From positions 1 to 37,995 of the forward strand of contig LNKV01000089.1 in the NCBI GenBank assembly GCA_001465935.1: a stretch of DNA of 37,995 nucleotides, given 5' to 3'. The position numbers and the translations under genes are program-made. Shown in pieces: positions 11,062-21,518 of the stretch; position 1 is the stretch's first letter; every line of letters starts with the position of its first letter. The notes beneath the pieces were generated by a model. That model ran no database searches and was not told the DNA's origin. It worked only from the letters and a program-made list of their open reading frames with translations. Source of the stretch: Clarireedia homoeocarpa. Lineage: Eukaryota > Ascomycota > Leotiomycetes > Helotiales > Rutstroemiaceae.

Positions 11062-14000
11062 TTAACCGACTGAAAATTTCTTCCAACGGCTGAAGAGACC
11101 GCCACCTGCAGCAGCAGTTTGTGTACGTGAGGTCTCCATACCGGAATCGCGGTTGCTTGCTCGTAGACCATCTCCTTGACTGTCCTCAGAGCTTTTCGTC
11201 GTCCTCCCTGTCTCCTTCTCTCGCCTTCTCTCTTCCTTTCTACGCTGTCGTTCTTCTATGTCATCCCCATGCCTCGTCTTTCGCATTCTCCTTCTTTCCC
11301 TTTCGTCTGCGATCGTGTCGTCGACAGGTGATGTTTCTCCTTCACCAATTGGGCCATCGACTAGAGGTGGTGGTGCATCCGTGTGATCTTTTACCCACGA
11401 GTCTGTGCCGCTGTGAGGCCAAGCAGGCGTCTTCATGCGAGCTGCATCTCTGTAAACAGGGCCGTCGGTTGGAAGATATTCAGGTTCATCGACAATATGA
11501 GCGGACTTGCGGTTGCTTGACTTTCGTGGGTCGGAAGACTTGACACGGTCTTCGCGTCTTCGTTCATCGCCGTCCCTATGACTTCGTCTACGTCTCGAAC
11601 GGGAGGGGTCCTCGGTAAGTGGCTCGGCGTCAGTATGTGCACCTTCTCGCTCTTTCCTAAGCTTTCGACGTTCGGCACGTTCTGCATCTCTTCTTGCATC
11701 CCTGTCTCTTCCAGCTCGTCTTTCTGCTTCTTCGACGGCTCTTCTCTTTTCGTGCTTGGCTCGTCTTGCCTCACGTTCCTCTAGCCTTTGAGCCTCCAAA
11801 GCAGCCTCCTCTTGCTTACGACGCTCCCTTCTTGAATCATCAGTAGTTCGTGCGGCTGCATCACGCTCTGCTCGTCTTGCGCGTCGAGCTGCCCTTCTTG
11901 CTTCTTGATCTTCCTCCACAGCTGCACCTGACATTACTACTTCTGGGTCAGCCTCTCTGGATGATCGTCGAACTTTGCGCTCCTCGCGTCGGTATGCGCG
12001 GTCAGCTTCAGGAGGTGCGGTACTTCGGCGCTTGACGTCTGGGCGATTCTTTGAAAGTACCCGGCCGAACATGCCTCCGAGGCCAGACTTTTTAGCACTA
12101 CTCTCGCTTCTTTTTAGGCTTGGCATATTCTCAGAAGGCCCACCGGCATCTACCATGACAATGTCGTCTTCATGTCTCGTCTGCTGATATCGTCTAGCAC
12201 TTGCACCGTAGTCAGTCGCCTCTGGCATGGTTTTCCTTCGCGTTAGCTTTTCAAATCCAGGAGGCATAGGAACAGCTGGTGGTGCTGGTCCTCCCATGAC
12301 TGGTTCATCCTTTACCCTGGATTTACCTTTCCGGTCACGACTGGATCTCTGAGTTGGATTCTCTTGCTCGATCACAATATCAACGTCATCGCCATCGCCA
12401 TCGATATCTGTATAGATGTTAGAAGACGCAATCACTACACGATCTTTTGACGTACCACGCGGCTTAATCCTTTCTGACTTGCTCCTTGAAAGATTGCCTG
12501 GCCCAACTCCGAACATCTTTGCGGCTTTCGCAGACATTGGAGGTGGATTTTTAGTGTCCTCTGGAAGTGGAGAGCGCATTCCTTCGTCCATGGCGAAAGA
12601 TTGTCGTCGTGAGCTTGTTCGACTAATACTTGGTCGCTTTTCGGAGCTCGACTTTGATCGTTGAAGTGGAGTGGCAGGTCCAAACATATTCGAGATGCCT
12701 CTGGAGATAGGCGGTCTGTCGGATCTTGACGGCTTCTCTGCCTTATCGGATGATGAGTCTTTCAAAGAACTTTTCTCTTCTTTGACAGGTGATCTTCGAG
12801 ATTTAGAGCGTTTAAGATCTGCTTCTCTGGCCTTTCGTTCTTCTCGCTCTGCCCTGGTCTCTCCAGGTCTATATTCCCGAGATGACCTTTTCTCTCTATC
12901 GTCCCTTTCTTCTCTTCTTGGTTCGGCTACACGTGCTCCCCATGAAGATGACCCATCACGCGCAACGCGAGGTCGATCTTTTTTGGACGATCTATGATCT
13001 GGTTCAGGTTCGGGAATCAGTTCAGGCTCTGGCTCTGGTTCTGGTTCGACTTGTTCTGGAGGTGGAGTCAGTGGTGCGACAGGTGTAGGAGGCGCCCTAG
13101 TAGATTCTCTGCTCTTTGATTTACTCTTGCTTTTCTTTTCCGTAGGCATCTCAACAATACCAATGATTTCATCGTCATCGTCGTAAGCAGTGTCAGGCGG
13201 TGTTTTCGGAGCGTCTCTACTCCTAGACTTGCTTTTGCTTTTCCTCTCAGGTGCCATATCAACGACATCAACGATCTCGTTATCGATGTCGTCGTCGTCG
13301 TCGTAATCAGCAACTGGCGAAGGCTTAGACGGCTCTTTGTTCTTACTGGATTTGCTCTTGCCTTTGCTCTTCTTCTCGATAGGAGGTTCAACAATATCAA
13401 CGATTTCGTCGTCGTAAGAAGTAACTGGCGGAGCTCGAGAAGACTCTTTATTGCGAGATTTACTTTTGTTCTTTTTCTCATCAACAATTTCGAGAATCTC
13501 GTCGTCGTAAGCAGTAACTGGCGGAGCTTGAGGAGACTCTTTGCTGCGAGATTTGCTTTTGCTCTTTTTCTCATCAACAATTTCGAGAATCTCGTCGTCG
13601 TAAGCAGTAACCGGTGGCGCTCTAGAAGACTCTTTGCTGCGAGATTTACTTTTGCTTTTCTTCTCATCGACAATCTCAAGGATCTCGTCGTCGTAATTGG
13701 ATTCAGGGAACGACCCAGGAAAGTCTTTGTCTTCTTGAAGAGCTTCTTGAATTTCCTTGTCTCGCCGGGAGGCTTTCAATTTCTTCCGTTCTTCCCTGGA
13801 TAGTGCAGCCGGTGCGGGTGGAGGTGGGGGCGGTGAAGGTGAAGGTGAAGGTGAAGGCTCAGCCTCAGGGTCGGCGATTTCAGAGGATGTTTCTTCAGCT
13901 TCGCCGGCCTCGAAAGCTTTCAATCTATCAGCGATTATTCCGCCAGCAGCTTTTCTAGATGGACTGGAAGTTCTCAATAAAGATGGCATCTTAGATGGTG

Positions 14001-17000
14001 CCGCATCCTTAGAGGCTTCTGGAAGCGGGGTTTTGTCAGCTAGCGGAATCTCGTCTCGTGCCGTGCTCCAAGACATATCTTTTTTAGGCTCAGTGAGATT
14101 CGTGCCACCAACAATACCAATACCCTTGCTCCAAAATGACTTGGCCGTAATTGGTGACTTCTTTTGAGGAGCACCCCAGAAACTAAATGCCGAGGAAGGC
14201 GGTTTTACGTTCGAATCTAATAGGAGCGCGTTTACTTCCTCCTCGGTAGGTTCCGGAATATCGTCCAAATTTGGAGATGGAGGGTCAGGTGCCAAATTAT
14301 CTAGCGGAGCAGGAGGCGGAGGGGGTGGAGGAGGTGTAGGAATTACAGGCTCTGGCTCTCTGCTGTGCTTAGACTTCTTGCTCTTGCCCAATTTCGCTTC
14401 TTTCTTGGCTCTTTTTGCAGCTTCGGCAGCTTCTTTTGCGGCTCTTTCCTCAGCCTCGCGCTCGGCCTCTTCCGCTTCCCTGGCGGCTTGCTCTTCAGCT
14501 TCTCTAGCAGCCTGTTCCTCAGCTTCGCGGGCAGCGGCCTCTTCGGCCTCCCTAGCGGCTTCTTCTTCGGCTCTCTTGGCAGCTTCCTCTTCTTCCGCCT
14601 TAAGCTTAGCGAGCCTGTCAACCTCCCTCTGTTGTCTTTTTGAAAGTTTCACTGGTTTCGCTGCTTTAGCCTCCTCTTCCTTTCTCCTAGCCTCCTCTTC
14701 CTTTCTCCTAGCCTCAGCTTCTTCTGCCTCAGCCTCAAGTCTAGCTTGTTCTTCGGCCTCTAATGCTTCAGCTTCCGCGCGCGCCTTTTCTTCGGCTTCC
14801 CGAGCCTCTTCTTCAGCGCGAGCAGCTTCTTCGGCAGCCTTGGCTTCGGCTTCGGCCCTTTCAGCAGCTCTCTCGGCCTTCCGTTTCGCTTTATCAGCCT
14901 CCTTCTGATCCTTTTTGGAGAGTTTGACCGGTGGCTCTTCCTCTTTTTTCCGCTTTTCCCTTTCCTTCTCCTTGTCCCTCTCCTTATCCTTATCCTTATT
15001 CTTGTCCTTATCCTTTTCCTTGTCCTTATCCTTTTCCTTGTCCTTATCTTTGGACTTCGACTTTTTGGATGAACTTCCGAGACCCCAAAAGCTATTTGCT
15101 TCAGGCTCTAAAGGAGGACTAGGGGCTTGTGGCGGGGCTTCTATTTTCTTGATGTCGCTTTTGGTCGCACTTCTGGTTGCAGCACCCCAGATTGAGCCCC
15201 AGTCATTCTTTGGAGAGTCTCCACGAACAGGTCCAGCCTCAAGTTCGGGTTCGACTTCGGGTTCAGATTCAGAGTCAGAATGAAGGGAAGGCAGAGCTGG
15301 AGCAGGTGGAGGTGGAGGTGGGGGAGGTGGCGTATCTTCGATGAAATCAAGAGCGGTGCTCTTTTTACTCTTCTTCTTCTCCTTCTTGGATGACGAAAGG
15401 CCGGCCCAAAAACTATCAGGCTTTGATTCCTCAACAGGAGAATGCCTCAAAGGAGATTTAATAGGTTCGGGATCAGATGACTTCTTCTTTTTCTTGTCCT
15501 TGTCTTTCCTTACAGTTGTACCCCAGTCCAGAAAGTCATCATCGTCTATTGCAGGAGGAGCATCAGGGACTGGTGGCGGTGACATCGGCTCAACATCTTC
15601 GACAGGTAGTAAAGTCTCGGGCTTATCCTTTTTAGTTTTTTGATCCCAATTCATCCAACTATCGCCATCGTCGAAAGTTTCAACAATCGGATTGGCGTCG
15701 AAAAAGGGCTCGGGCGATGACTCTTTAGTTCTGCTACTTTTCTTTTTATCATTCTTTGAGTAGGTACCCAATCCCCAACCAAAATCGTCCACGACTGCAG
15801 GAGGTGGGTCCGGCGCTGGTTCCGGTACGGAAACAACTTCGAACTTCTTAGACCCTTCACCTTTTTTGTCTCTCTTGCTCTTTTTCTTAGTTGCGGTGAG
15901 TCCCCAGCTAGAATCCTCCACAGCTGGCTCCAGCTCTGACTCCCGGACTGGCTCATCAGCATGCGTATTATTCTTATTGTCATCAAAGCCCCGGTCGAAT
16001 GTATTCGCAGCAACAATTGGTACGGGAGAATCATCCACGTCGCGTTTACTTTTCTTCGTCCTGTCCTTGTATTTGTCTCCATCTTTGTCTTTCTTCGAAC
16101 TAGAGCCGCTACCTAAGCCCCGTGGCAGCCAGCTGTCATCCTCGAGTAGAGTTCGAACAGGTGGTGGCGGCGGAGGGTTGTCAGCTTTCACTTCTTCCAC
16201 AGCACTCTTACTCTTTTTCTTATTTTCCTTCTTACTAGATGTCGATATTCCAAACGCCCATTCGAAACTACCTCTTGCGGGCTCGGGTTCTTCTTCTGGC
16301 TGTGGTTCTATGACTGGCTTGGGAGGTGGTGGTGGTGGCGGCGGCGGCGGCTCTTCTGTTTTCGGTTCCGCTTTGGTCGCATTCTTTTTCTTCCTGTCTT
16401 TCTTGAGACCCCAGCCAAGGCCCCATCCCCCTTCCTCCTCGACCTCTTCCTCAACTTTCTCCTCAACGATCGGCGCAGGCATAGGCACAGGCTCAGGCTC
16501 TGGTTCTGGTTCGACGACAGCTGGCGGTCCCATTGGTAGTTCAGGTTCAGTAAGAAGATTCTTGTTCTTCTTCTTTTTATCTTTCTTAGAGTTCGAATTT
16601 TCCCATGAGAAAGCGAAATAGTCTTCCTCGACCTTCGGTTGGGGAACAGGTTCCGGTTCCGGTAGCGGTTCCTGGTGTTTCGGTGGCTCCTCGACAACAG
16701 TAATGGCGCCGGATTTCCCTTTCTTCTTCCTGTCTTTTTTCGAGGTGAAGTCCGGCAAGGCAGCGTCGACCGTTGCTGGTGGGGGTGGGGGTGGTTTGTC
16801 TTCAACTACAGGTTCGACTTTAGCAGGTTCCTCGGATCCTTGTCCTTTCTTCTTTTTACCTGTGTTAGCCCACGGAGGGAAGGCATCATCTGCTGGCTCT
16901 TGGATGGGTGGTTGGGGCTCCTCCTTAGGCACTTCTACAATTTCAGCCAGGGCAGCACCTTTCTTCTTTTTCTTCTCCTTTTTGGTACCAACGGCAAATC

Positions 17001-18081
17001 CTAAATCATCATCTGGCTTCGTTTCCGCTGAGGTATCTAGTCCAATCAATTTAGCTTCATCAATGAGCGAACCGAAGGCGAATCCTAGGTTTTTCATATT
17101 GGGCTTACCGATGGTCCAAGGATTGCTAAGTTCCTCTTTGGGTGCAATCTTCTCTTTCTCCTTCTCAAGTTCCTTTTCCTTTACCTTGGTGTCGTCCTTA
17201 GCATCATTCTTTGGAGTCCCTGTGCGACTTCCACTTCCTGTCCCAGATCCTGTGCGGCTTGCACTTCCTGTCCCAGATCCTGTGCCAGAAGAAATGAATG
17301 CGGATGCAGCTCCAGTTATCCAACTTGTACCCCAACCACCAAAACCACTTGATTTTGTGGTTGTTGTATTATTATTGGTATTGTTATTGGTAGAACCTGA
17401 TTTAAGCTTGGGGCCGTCATCCAGTTTGATATCATCAAAGGTTTCTGGGGGCTTTTCGGGAGCAGGAGGAGGCGGGGGCGGGGGCGGAGGTGGTGTGGGC
17501 TCGGGTTCAGGCTCCAGATCTGCGCCTTTGCCTTTCTTGCTCTTCTTCACTTTCTTACCGGCCGCTGGCAAGAATGTATCCCACTCGTCTGCAGGTTTAT
17601 CGGGCTCTCTCTCTTCCTCGGTCTTCTTTTCCTCTTCCTCTTTCTTCTCGTTGTCCTTCTTCTCGTCCTCTTTCTTGTCATCTCCTCCGTTTCCAGCTCC
17701 CTCCCCAGAGTCACCACCAGCGCCTTCCCCTTTGTCGCCATTACCTCCATCGTCGTTCTTCTTGGTACCATCATCGCCATCGTCATCAAACCCTTTAGCC
17801 CTGGCTGTGGCCGCGGCCGACTGCCTGGCCGCCTGCTTGTTCTTCTTACCCTTGCCAGCTGCCTTAAACCCATTCTGATAATTGAAATCCACTGAAGGGG
17901 TCATGGTCGGGTCGTGGCATAGTGTAGGGTCTCGCTTCGGCTGTCGTGTGGATGACGTGGTAGTAGTATCTAGTGAGGAGTTATGCGACTTTGGTCTGGC
18001 GAGTGAATCCGTGTTGTGCAGGTCTGCTATATCGTCGTCATTATTCGGTGGCTCGTTATCCAAATGCCCCCATAGAGACAA
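11062..18081 (-). CDS. Giant low-complexity repeat protein (involucrin-repeat-like)
   Basis: One uninterrupted 7-kb frame encodes 2339 residues. Order: residues 1-160, a short N-terminus (MSLWGHLDNEPPNNDDD) then Gly/Asp/Lys-rich sequence; 160-1050, about 15 modules each pairing an aromatic motif (FAFSW, WGLGW, SFWGL) with a Lys-rich run (KKDKKKK) and Pro/Glu stretches; 1050-1240, an Ala/Glu/Arg-rich segment likely to form a long charged helix; 1250-1460, Pro-rich linkers with another SFWG motif; 1461-1665, six tandem acidic/SKSKS repeats; then Ser/Arg-rich sequence and a very basic RRAERRAARR-type C-terminus ending GGGLFSRWKKFSVG. No membrane segment or enzyme domain is seen. It resembles proteins annotated as involucrin repeat proteins in ascomycetes; a scaffold role is inference only. 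The long frames on the opposite strand are composition artefacts. Confidence 0.85.
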   Translation of the reverse strand: MSLWGHLDNEPPNNDDDIADLHNTDSLARPKSHNSSLDTTTTSSTRQPKRDPTLCHDPTMTPSVDFNYQNGFKAAGKGKKNKQAARQSAAATARAKGFDDDGDDGTKKNDDGGNGDKGEGAGGDSGEGAGNGGDDKKEDEKKDNEKKEEEEKKTEEEREPDKPADEWDTFLPAAGKKVKKSKKGKGADLEPEPEPTPPPPPPPPPPAPEKPPETFDDIKLDDGPKLKSGSTNNNTNNNTTTTKSSGFGGWGTSWITGAASAFISSGTGSGTGSASRTGSGTGSGSRTGTPKNDAKDDTKVKEKELEKEKEKIAPKEELSNPWTIGKPNMKNLGFAFGSLIDEAKLIGLDTSAETKPDDDLGFAVGTKKEKKKKKGAALAEIVEVPKEEPQPPIQEPADDAFPPWANTGKKKKGQGSEEPAKVEPVVEDKPPPPPPATVDAALPDFTSKKDRKKKGKSGAITVVEEPPKHQEPLPEPEPVPQPKVEEDYFAFSWENSNSKKDKKKKNKNLLTEPELPMGPPAVVEPEPEPEPVPMPAPIVEEKVEEEVEEEGGWGLGWGLKKDRKKKNATKAEPKTEEPPPPPPPPPPKPVIEPQPEEEPEPARGSFEWAFGISTSSKKENKKKSKSAVEEVKADNPPPPPPVRTLLEDDSWLPRGLGSGSSSKKDKDGDKYKDRTKKSKRDVDDSPVPIVAANTFDRGFDDNKNNTHADEPVRESELEPAVEDSSWGLTATKKKSKRDKKGEGSKKFEVVSVPEPAPDPPPAVVDDFGWGLGTYSKNDKKKSSRTKESSPEPFFDANPIVETFDDGDSWMNWDQKTKKDKPETLLPVEDVEPMSPPPVPDAPPAIDDDDFLDWGTTVRKDKDKKKKKSSDPEPIKSPLRHSPVEESKPDSFWAGLSSSKKEKKKSKKSTALDFIEDTPPPPPPPPPAPALPSLHSDSESEPEVEPELEAGPVRGDSPKNDWGSIWGAATRSATKSDIKKIEAPPQAPSPPLEPEANSFWGLGSSSKKSKSKDKDKEKDKDKEKDKDKNKDKDKERDKEKEREKRKKEEEPPVKLSKKDQKEADKAKRKAERAAERAEAEAKAAEEAARAEEEAREAEEKARAEAEALEAEEQARLEAEAEEAEARRKEEEARRKEEEAKAAKPVKLSKRQQREVDRLAKLKAEEEEAAKRAEEEAAREAEEAAAREAEEQAAREAEEQAAREAEEAEREAEERAAKEAAEAAKRAKKEAKLGKSKKSKHSREPEPVIPTPPPPPPPPAPLDNLAPDPPSPNLDDIPEPTEEEVNALLLDSNVKPPSSAFSFWGAPQKKSPITAKSFWSKGIGIVGGTNLTEPKKDMSWSTARDEIPLADKTPLPEASKDAAPSKMPSLLRTSSPSRKAAGGIIADRLKAFEAGEAEETSSEIADPEAEPSPSPSPSPPPPPPAPAALSREERKKLKASRRDKEIQEALQEDKDFPGSFPESNYDDEILEIVDEKKSKSKSRSKESSRAPPVTAYDDEILEIVDEKKSKSKSRSKESPQAPPVTAYDDEILEIVDEKKNKSKSRNKESSRAPPVTSYDDEIVDIVEPPIEKKSKGKSKSSKNKEPSKPSPVADYDDDDDIDNEIVDVVDMAPERKSKSKSRSRDAPKTPPDTAYDDDDEIIGIVEMPTEKKSKSKSKSRESTRAPPTPVAPLTPPPEQVEPEPEPEPELIPEPEPDHRSSKKDRPRVARDGSSSWGARVAEPRREERDDREKRSSREYRPGETRAEREERKAREADLKRSKSRRSPVKEEKSSLKDSSSDKAEKPSRSDRPPISRGISNMFGPATPLQRSKSSSEKRPSISRTSSRRQSFAMDEGMRSPLPEDTKNPPPMSAKAAKMFGVGPGNLSRSKSERIKPRGTSKDRVVIASSNIYTDIDGDGDDVDIVIEQENPTQRSSRDRKGKSRVKDEPVMGGPAPPAVPMPPGFEKLTRRKTMPEATDYGASARRYQQTRHEDDIVMVDAGGPSENMPSLKRSESSAKKSGLGGMFGRVLSKNRPDVKRRSTAPPEADRAYRREERKVRRSSREADPEVVMSGAAVEEDQEARRAARRARRAERDAAARTTDDSRRERRKQEEAALEAQRLEEREARRAKHEKRRAVEEAERRAGRDRDARRDAERAERRKLRKEREGAHTDAEPLTEDPSRSRRRRSHRDGDERRREDRVKSSDPRKSSNRKSAHIVDEPEYLPTDGPVYRDAARMKTPAWPHSGTDSWVKDHTDAPPPLVDGPIGEGETSPVDDTIADERERRRMRKTRHGDDIEERQRRKEERRREKETGRTTKSSEDSQGDGLRASNRDSGMETSRTQTAAAGGGLFSRWKKFSVG

Positions 18082-19034
18082 GCGCGAACTTCTCGGTCTC
18101 TCATCCTTCCATCTGCGTAAGTCTGTCGATTTTGGATTGGGACATGCGCTCTGTGAACAAGATTAGACATCTGAGCTGTTGTAGTTCACATCACCGCATG
18201 CGCGAAAGTAAGGTACAAATGCGAAACACAACATATAGCAAAGGGCAAGTGAAATTCGAGTGCTCCATGAAACTATCCATCCCTCCAATGATTGGGTAGA
18301 TTGAGGAAGTATGTCAAATATCATGATAATCCTCATGCAAAGTTCCGCAATCGACTGGAAGTCAGTTCATTGACCACTAGAGACGAGCTACAGCTCGAAT
18401 CGCGCCACACTAATTCTCGCAGGCGCGCAAGATTGAAACCACAGAAAAATGTTGCATTCATACCCATTTTGACCGGCATGAATTTTCATGCTTTCGCAAT
18501 GCCACCCACGCGTTCGCAATGAACCTCAGCCTTGTCCGAACAACTTCCTCACCCCAGCCAATGGCCCGAGGCTGGATCGCAGATTGTCCATAATCGCTCC
18601 GTCGACATTCATCTCTGTACGACAAAATTTCGACTGATGCCATTGTGGATAGTCGAACTTGTGTTGTCGCAGAGGGATGTCGAATTCATCGAAGCTGTGT
18701 GTACTCGGTGTAGGAGCGCACTGATGGGGATTTGATCTGCAAAGTGGGATTTCCACCCGAGAGGGGGGAAGAGGGAGAAGAAATCAAAATAGGACCCAAA
18801 AGTTATGAAAAAGTGGTGTTAGAAGAGAATAAGATATATGGAGACTGAATACAATCAATAATTGCACAAAATGGTGTCTGTGGAGAAAAAGTATTAGGAC
18901 AGGTACTTTTCGCGCAGGGAGTATGAACCGTAGGTGTGAGTGCGAGTGGTGAAAGAATTGGTCACACGGAGGCTGGTCCAGGGAGGGAGGTCAACAATCT
19001 TGCCTGGTCGTGGTTTCCTCGCCAATTTCTGAGA

Positions 19035-19072
19035 CATCAACCCATCAACCATCAACCATCAACCATCAACCA
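19035..19072. repeat. CATCAAC heptamer array
   Basis: About five copies of a CATCAAC(C) unit lie in tandem within the gene-free region. Confidence 0.9.
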
Positions 19073-19571
19073 CATTAACCAGGAATCTACTTTTGTGCAT
19101 GTGCTGCTCTGTACACCACGTTTCTTTTGCTTTGGAGATGCCTGAGTGCGTATTTCGTACTTTCGCAGAGTAAACCCCCCTTTTCCAGGGACGCTGTCCG
19201 TGCCTTTGATAAGGAAAAGGAAATATCCCATCGGCGGGCAACGGCCTTGCGATCAACAGATTTCGCAAGACGGATGCGGTACGAAGTAGTATGTAGTCTA
19301 TTATGCCCTCGCCTTCGCCTGCTAGATGCGGGAGGGTTCCAAGGACCAGACGAAAGAAGTAGTGCGTATGTCTAAAGAAGGATGTTTACTAGATAGAATG
19401 AATATATGATGCATGACTGATGACTGACTGAACAGAGCATAGAGCGAACTACTTGTGTGGCCGATGAAACAAGTTTCTCGCATGTTGCGCGCTACAAATA
19501 TGCGGGTGCGCAGACACAACAAGAAGAGAAGAACTATGCGCAGGTGGCTGGGTGCATTTTGCCCAGAGGTC

Positions 19572-19640
19572 TGGAGGGAGGGGAGGGGAGGGGAGGGGAG
19601 GGGAGGGTAGGGTAGGATAGGGTAGGGTAGGGTAGGGAGC
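19572..19640. repeat. GGGGA/GGGTA pentamer tract with G-quadruplex potential
   Basis: A run of GGGGA units passes directly into GGGTA units (one variant GGATA). More than ten runs of at least three G lie within 70 bases, so intramolecular G-quadruplex folding is expected from composition. It is not the TTAGGG telomere unit. Confidence 0.9.
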
Positions 19641-20960
19641 GCACCAGGATGGCATACAAGTCCATCAGTGAACACGGTGACTTGGTTTAACTTCTTCTTT
19701 TGTCGCAGATCGCGGATACAGGCAGCGGAAAGACAACGGACGGACCCAAATGTAGCGTTATAGTTCGTAGGGCGGATAAAGTGGAGGACGCGGCGTAAAT
19801 GGTCGAAGTTTTATTCAAAATGCGGCATCAAGATTGGATCAGGGCTGTATTGTGATGGATGACGAGAAACTTTGATGCCCATTTTCACCTATTTTTCACC
19901 CATTTTCTTCCAGCTCCCAGCTCCTCCCCTCTTCCTACTCAGTTCACCGCTCCTTGCCTCGTGGTTATGTCATGACAACAGCGGTTGTTATTCCTGTCCA
20001 GGTACCCAAAGCTGGTCCAATCGAGGCCCAGCGCAAGAGTTCTGCGTAAATCGAAGGATGGGGAGATCGCGACCAATTTGATCAAATCACAAGAAATAAT
20101 TGAGATTGTGCATAAGGGGGACGGAGGATAAATTCTCCAATCATGGGGATTGGTTGGTCGGCCCGCATGTCACCTACCTACATACATCAAGCTGAGGGGA
20201 CTAAATCATGGGAAAGTGTGGCACCCGGGAAGCGTGATGCATCGAGGTCGTCGCACGGAATTGTGATTCGTTTGCAGAGTCGTAATGCATCATGGGAACC
20301 CACGGGTAGCGACATGCTTCCTTGATGCTTAGGGATTGATCTCGTGTGTTGTGCGTTGCGGGAGCTGACTGGTAGATGCAGTAACTTGGGGATACTCTGT
20401 AGATGGATGGATCTGGTGGATGGCTGTTTACAAAGTACTTTACGTGGTGTTGTTCGCAGATAGAATTCCATCTTGGGCAACATCCATTCCGTTCGATCTC
20501 ATCACATAATACTCGTGATCCTGTGGTAACTAGTTTATGCAGGTGCATGTAGGTTGTCCGAGTCTACGACAAGTACGGCTACGGTACTGAACCTCGGGAG
20601 GTCAAAATACTAGGAGGGGCAGTAACGAACAAACGAACAAACGCATTTTGCCACTTGCGATTTTGTCGCGCCAGAAGAAGCTCGTCTTGTCTTGTTCTCT
20701 TTGACGTTGTATGGTTTGATAGTCTCGCCATCTCGTCGAACCTGCTCTGCTCCGCTCTGCCAGATTAGTATATTGACAACAGAGCAAAGCTTTCCGCTCT
20801 CCGCTGGATGATTATTCGGGTTCCATTTCGTTGTGCGAGATGAATTGCGGTTACTCAGCACCGAGCACCGAGCGGCCCAACACCGACCCAATGCTTTGGA
20901 GAAAACACAGAACATATACTTCGCCATCATTGTACTTCCTATAGTAATTACTGTCTTTGT

Positions 20961-21055
20961 CACATCTTCACATCGTCACATCGTCACATACAAGTAGCAG
21001 CATGTTGCACTAGATGTGGGTGGGTGCCTCTTACATAAGTACAAGTACAAGTACA
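20961..21055. repeat. Two short simple repeats (CACATCGT and GTACAA)
   Basis: CACATCTT/CACATCGT occurs in four copies at 20961-20990 and AGTACA in three copies at 21037-21055, both in the oxidoreductase 5' flank. Confidence 0.75.
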
Positions 21056-21440
21056 CAAACCTTTCCATCTCCATCTGCCGAGACCCTCTGGCGCTCCTAC
21101 TCGTGCACATCATGGCAGCCTCCGCACTCAAAGCTTCAAAAAAGCGCCGTGCAGGGTCCAAGTAGGGAAGGCGATAAAGTCTAAAACAGCCCTCAATGAG
21201 GCCAGGCAAGTAGTGCCGAGAGCTCCATGGCAAATGCGTCGAAAATTGATGTCATGGAAGACTGCCCGCACTAGTCTCGATCCAGCACTATCTATCCACT
21301 AGTTATCCACTGCCAAAGAATAAAATCTTCTAGAACTAAGTCAAGGTTACTAGTATCCATTACGATTACATATCAATCTTTCTCTTTCTGTATGATCAGT
21401 AATGTAGAAATGCCCCGCAATCTCCGAGCTCCTTCACGAG

Positions 21441-21448
21441 TATAAGAG
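21441..21448 (+). promoter_or_regulatory. TATA-like element of the oxidoreductase gene
   Basis: TATAAGAG lies 78 bases upstream of the ATG at 21519, followed by a CA-rich leader free of upstream ATGs. This suits a fungal core promoter. Confidence 0.45.
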
Positions 21449-21518
21449 CAATTCGAATCTTTCCTTTTCACCTACAGCCAAACCATAACCGAATCACCCA
21501 CAATCACCCAACATCACA

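Larger units (their letters stand above)
18082..21518. other. 3.4-kb gene-free divergent region
   Basis: This region lies between the giant-protein start (-) and the oxidoreductase start (+). I find no frame with a recognisable product. It holds an ATCAACC array (19035-19072), a G-rich tract (19572-19640), a CACATCGT run (20961-20990) and a GTACAA run (21037-21055). It probably contains long promoters and 5' untranslated regions, possibly a 5'-UTR intron of the giant gene, but nothing is proven. Confidence 0.5.

Noticed and set aside
16703..17878. A 391-codon plus-strand frame opposite the giant gene, and similar plus-strand frames over 11062-18081
   Set aside because: They arise from the complement of Lys/Glu/Pro-rich codons. 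Composition is Ser/Leu/Phe/Gly runs without domain features.
19035..19072. A CRISPR-like array
   Set aside because: The repeats are 7-bp tandem units without unique spacers, and the host is a fungus.
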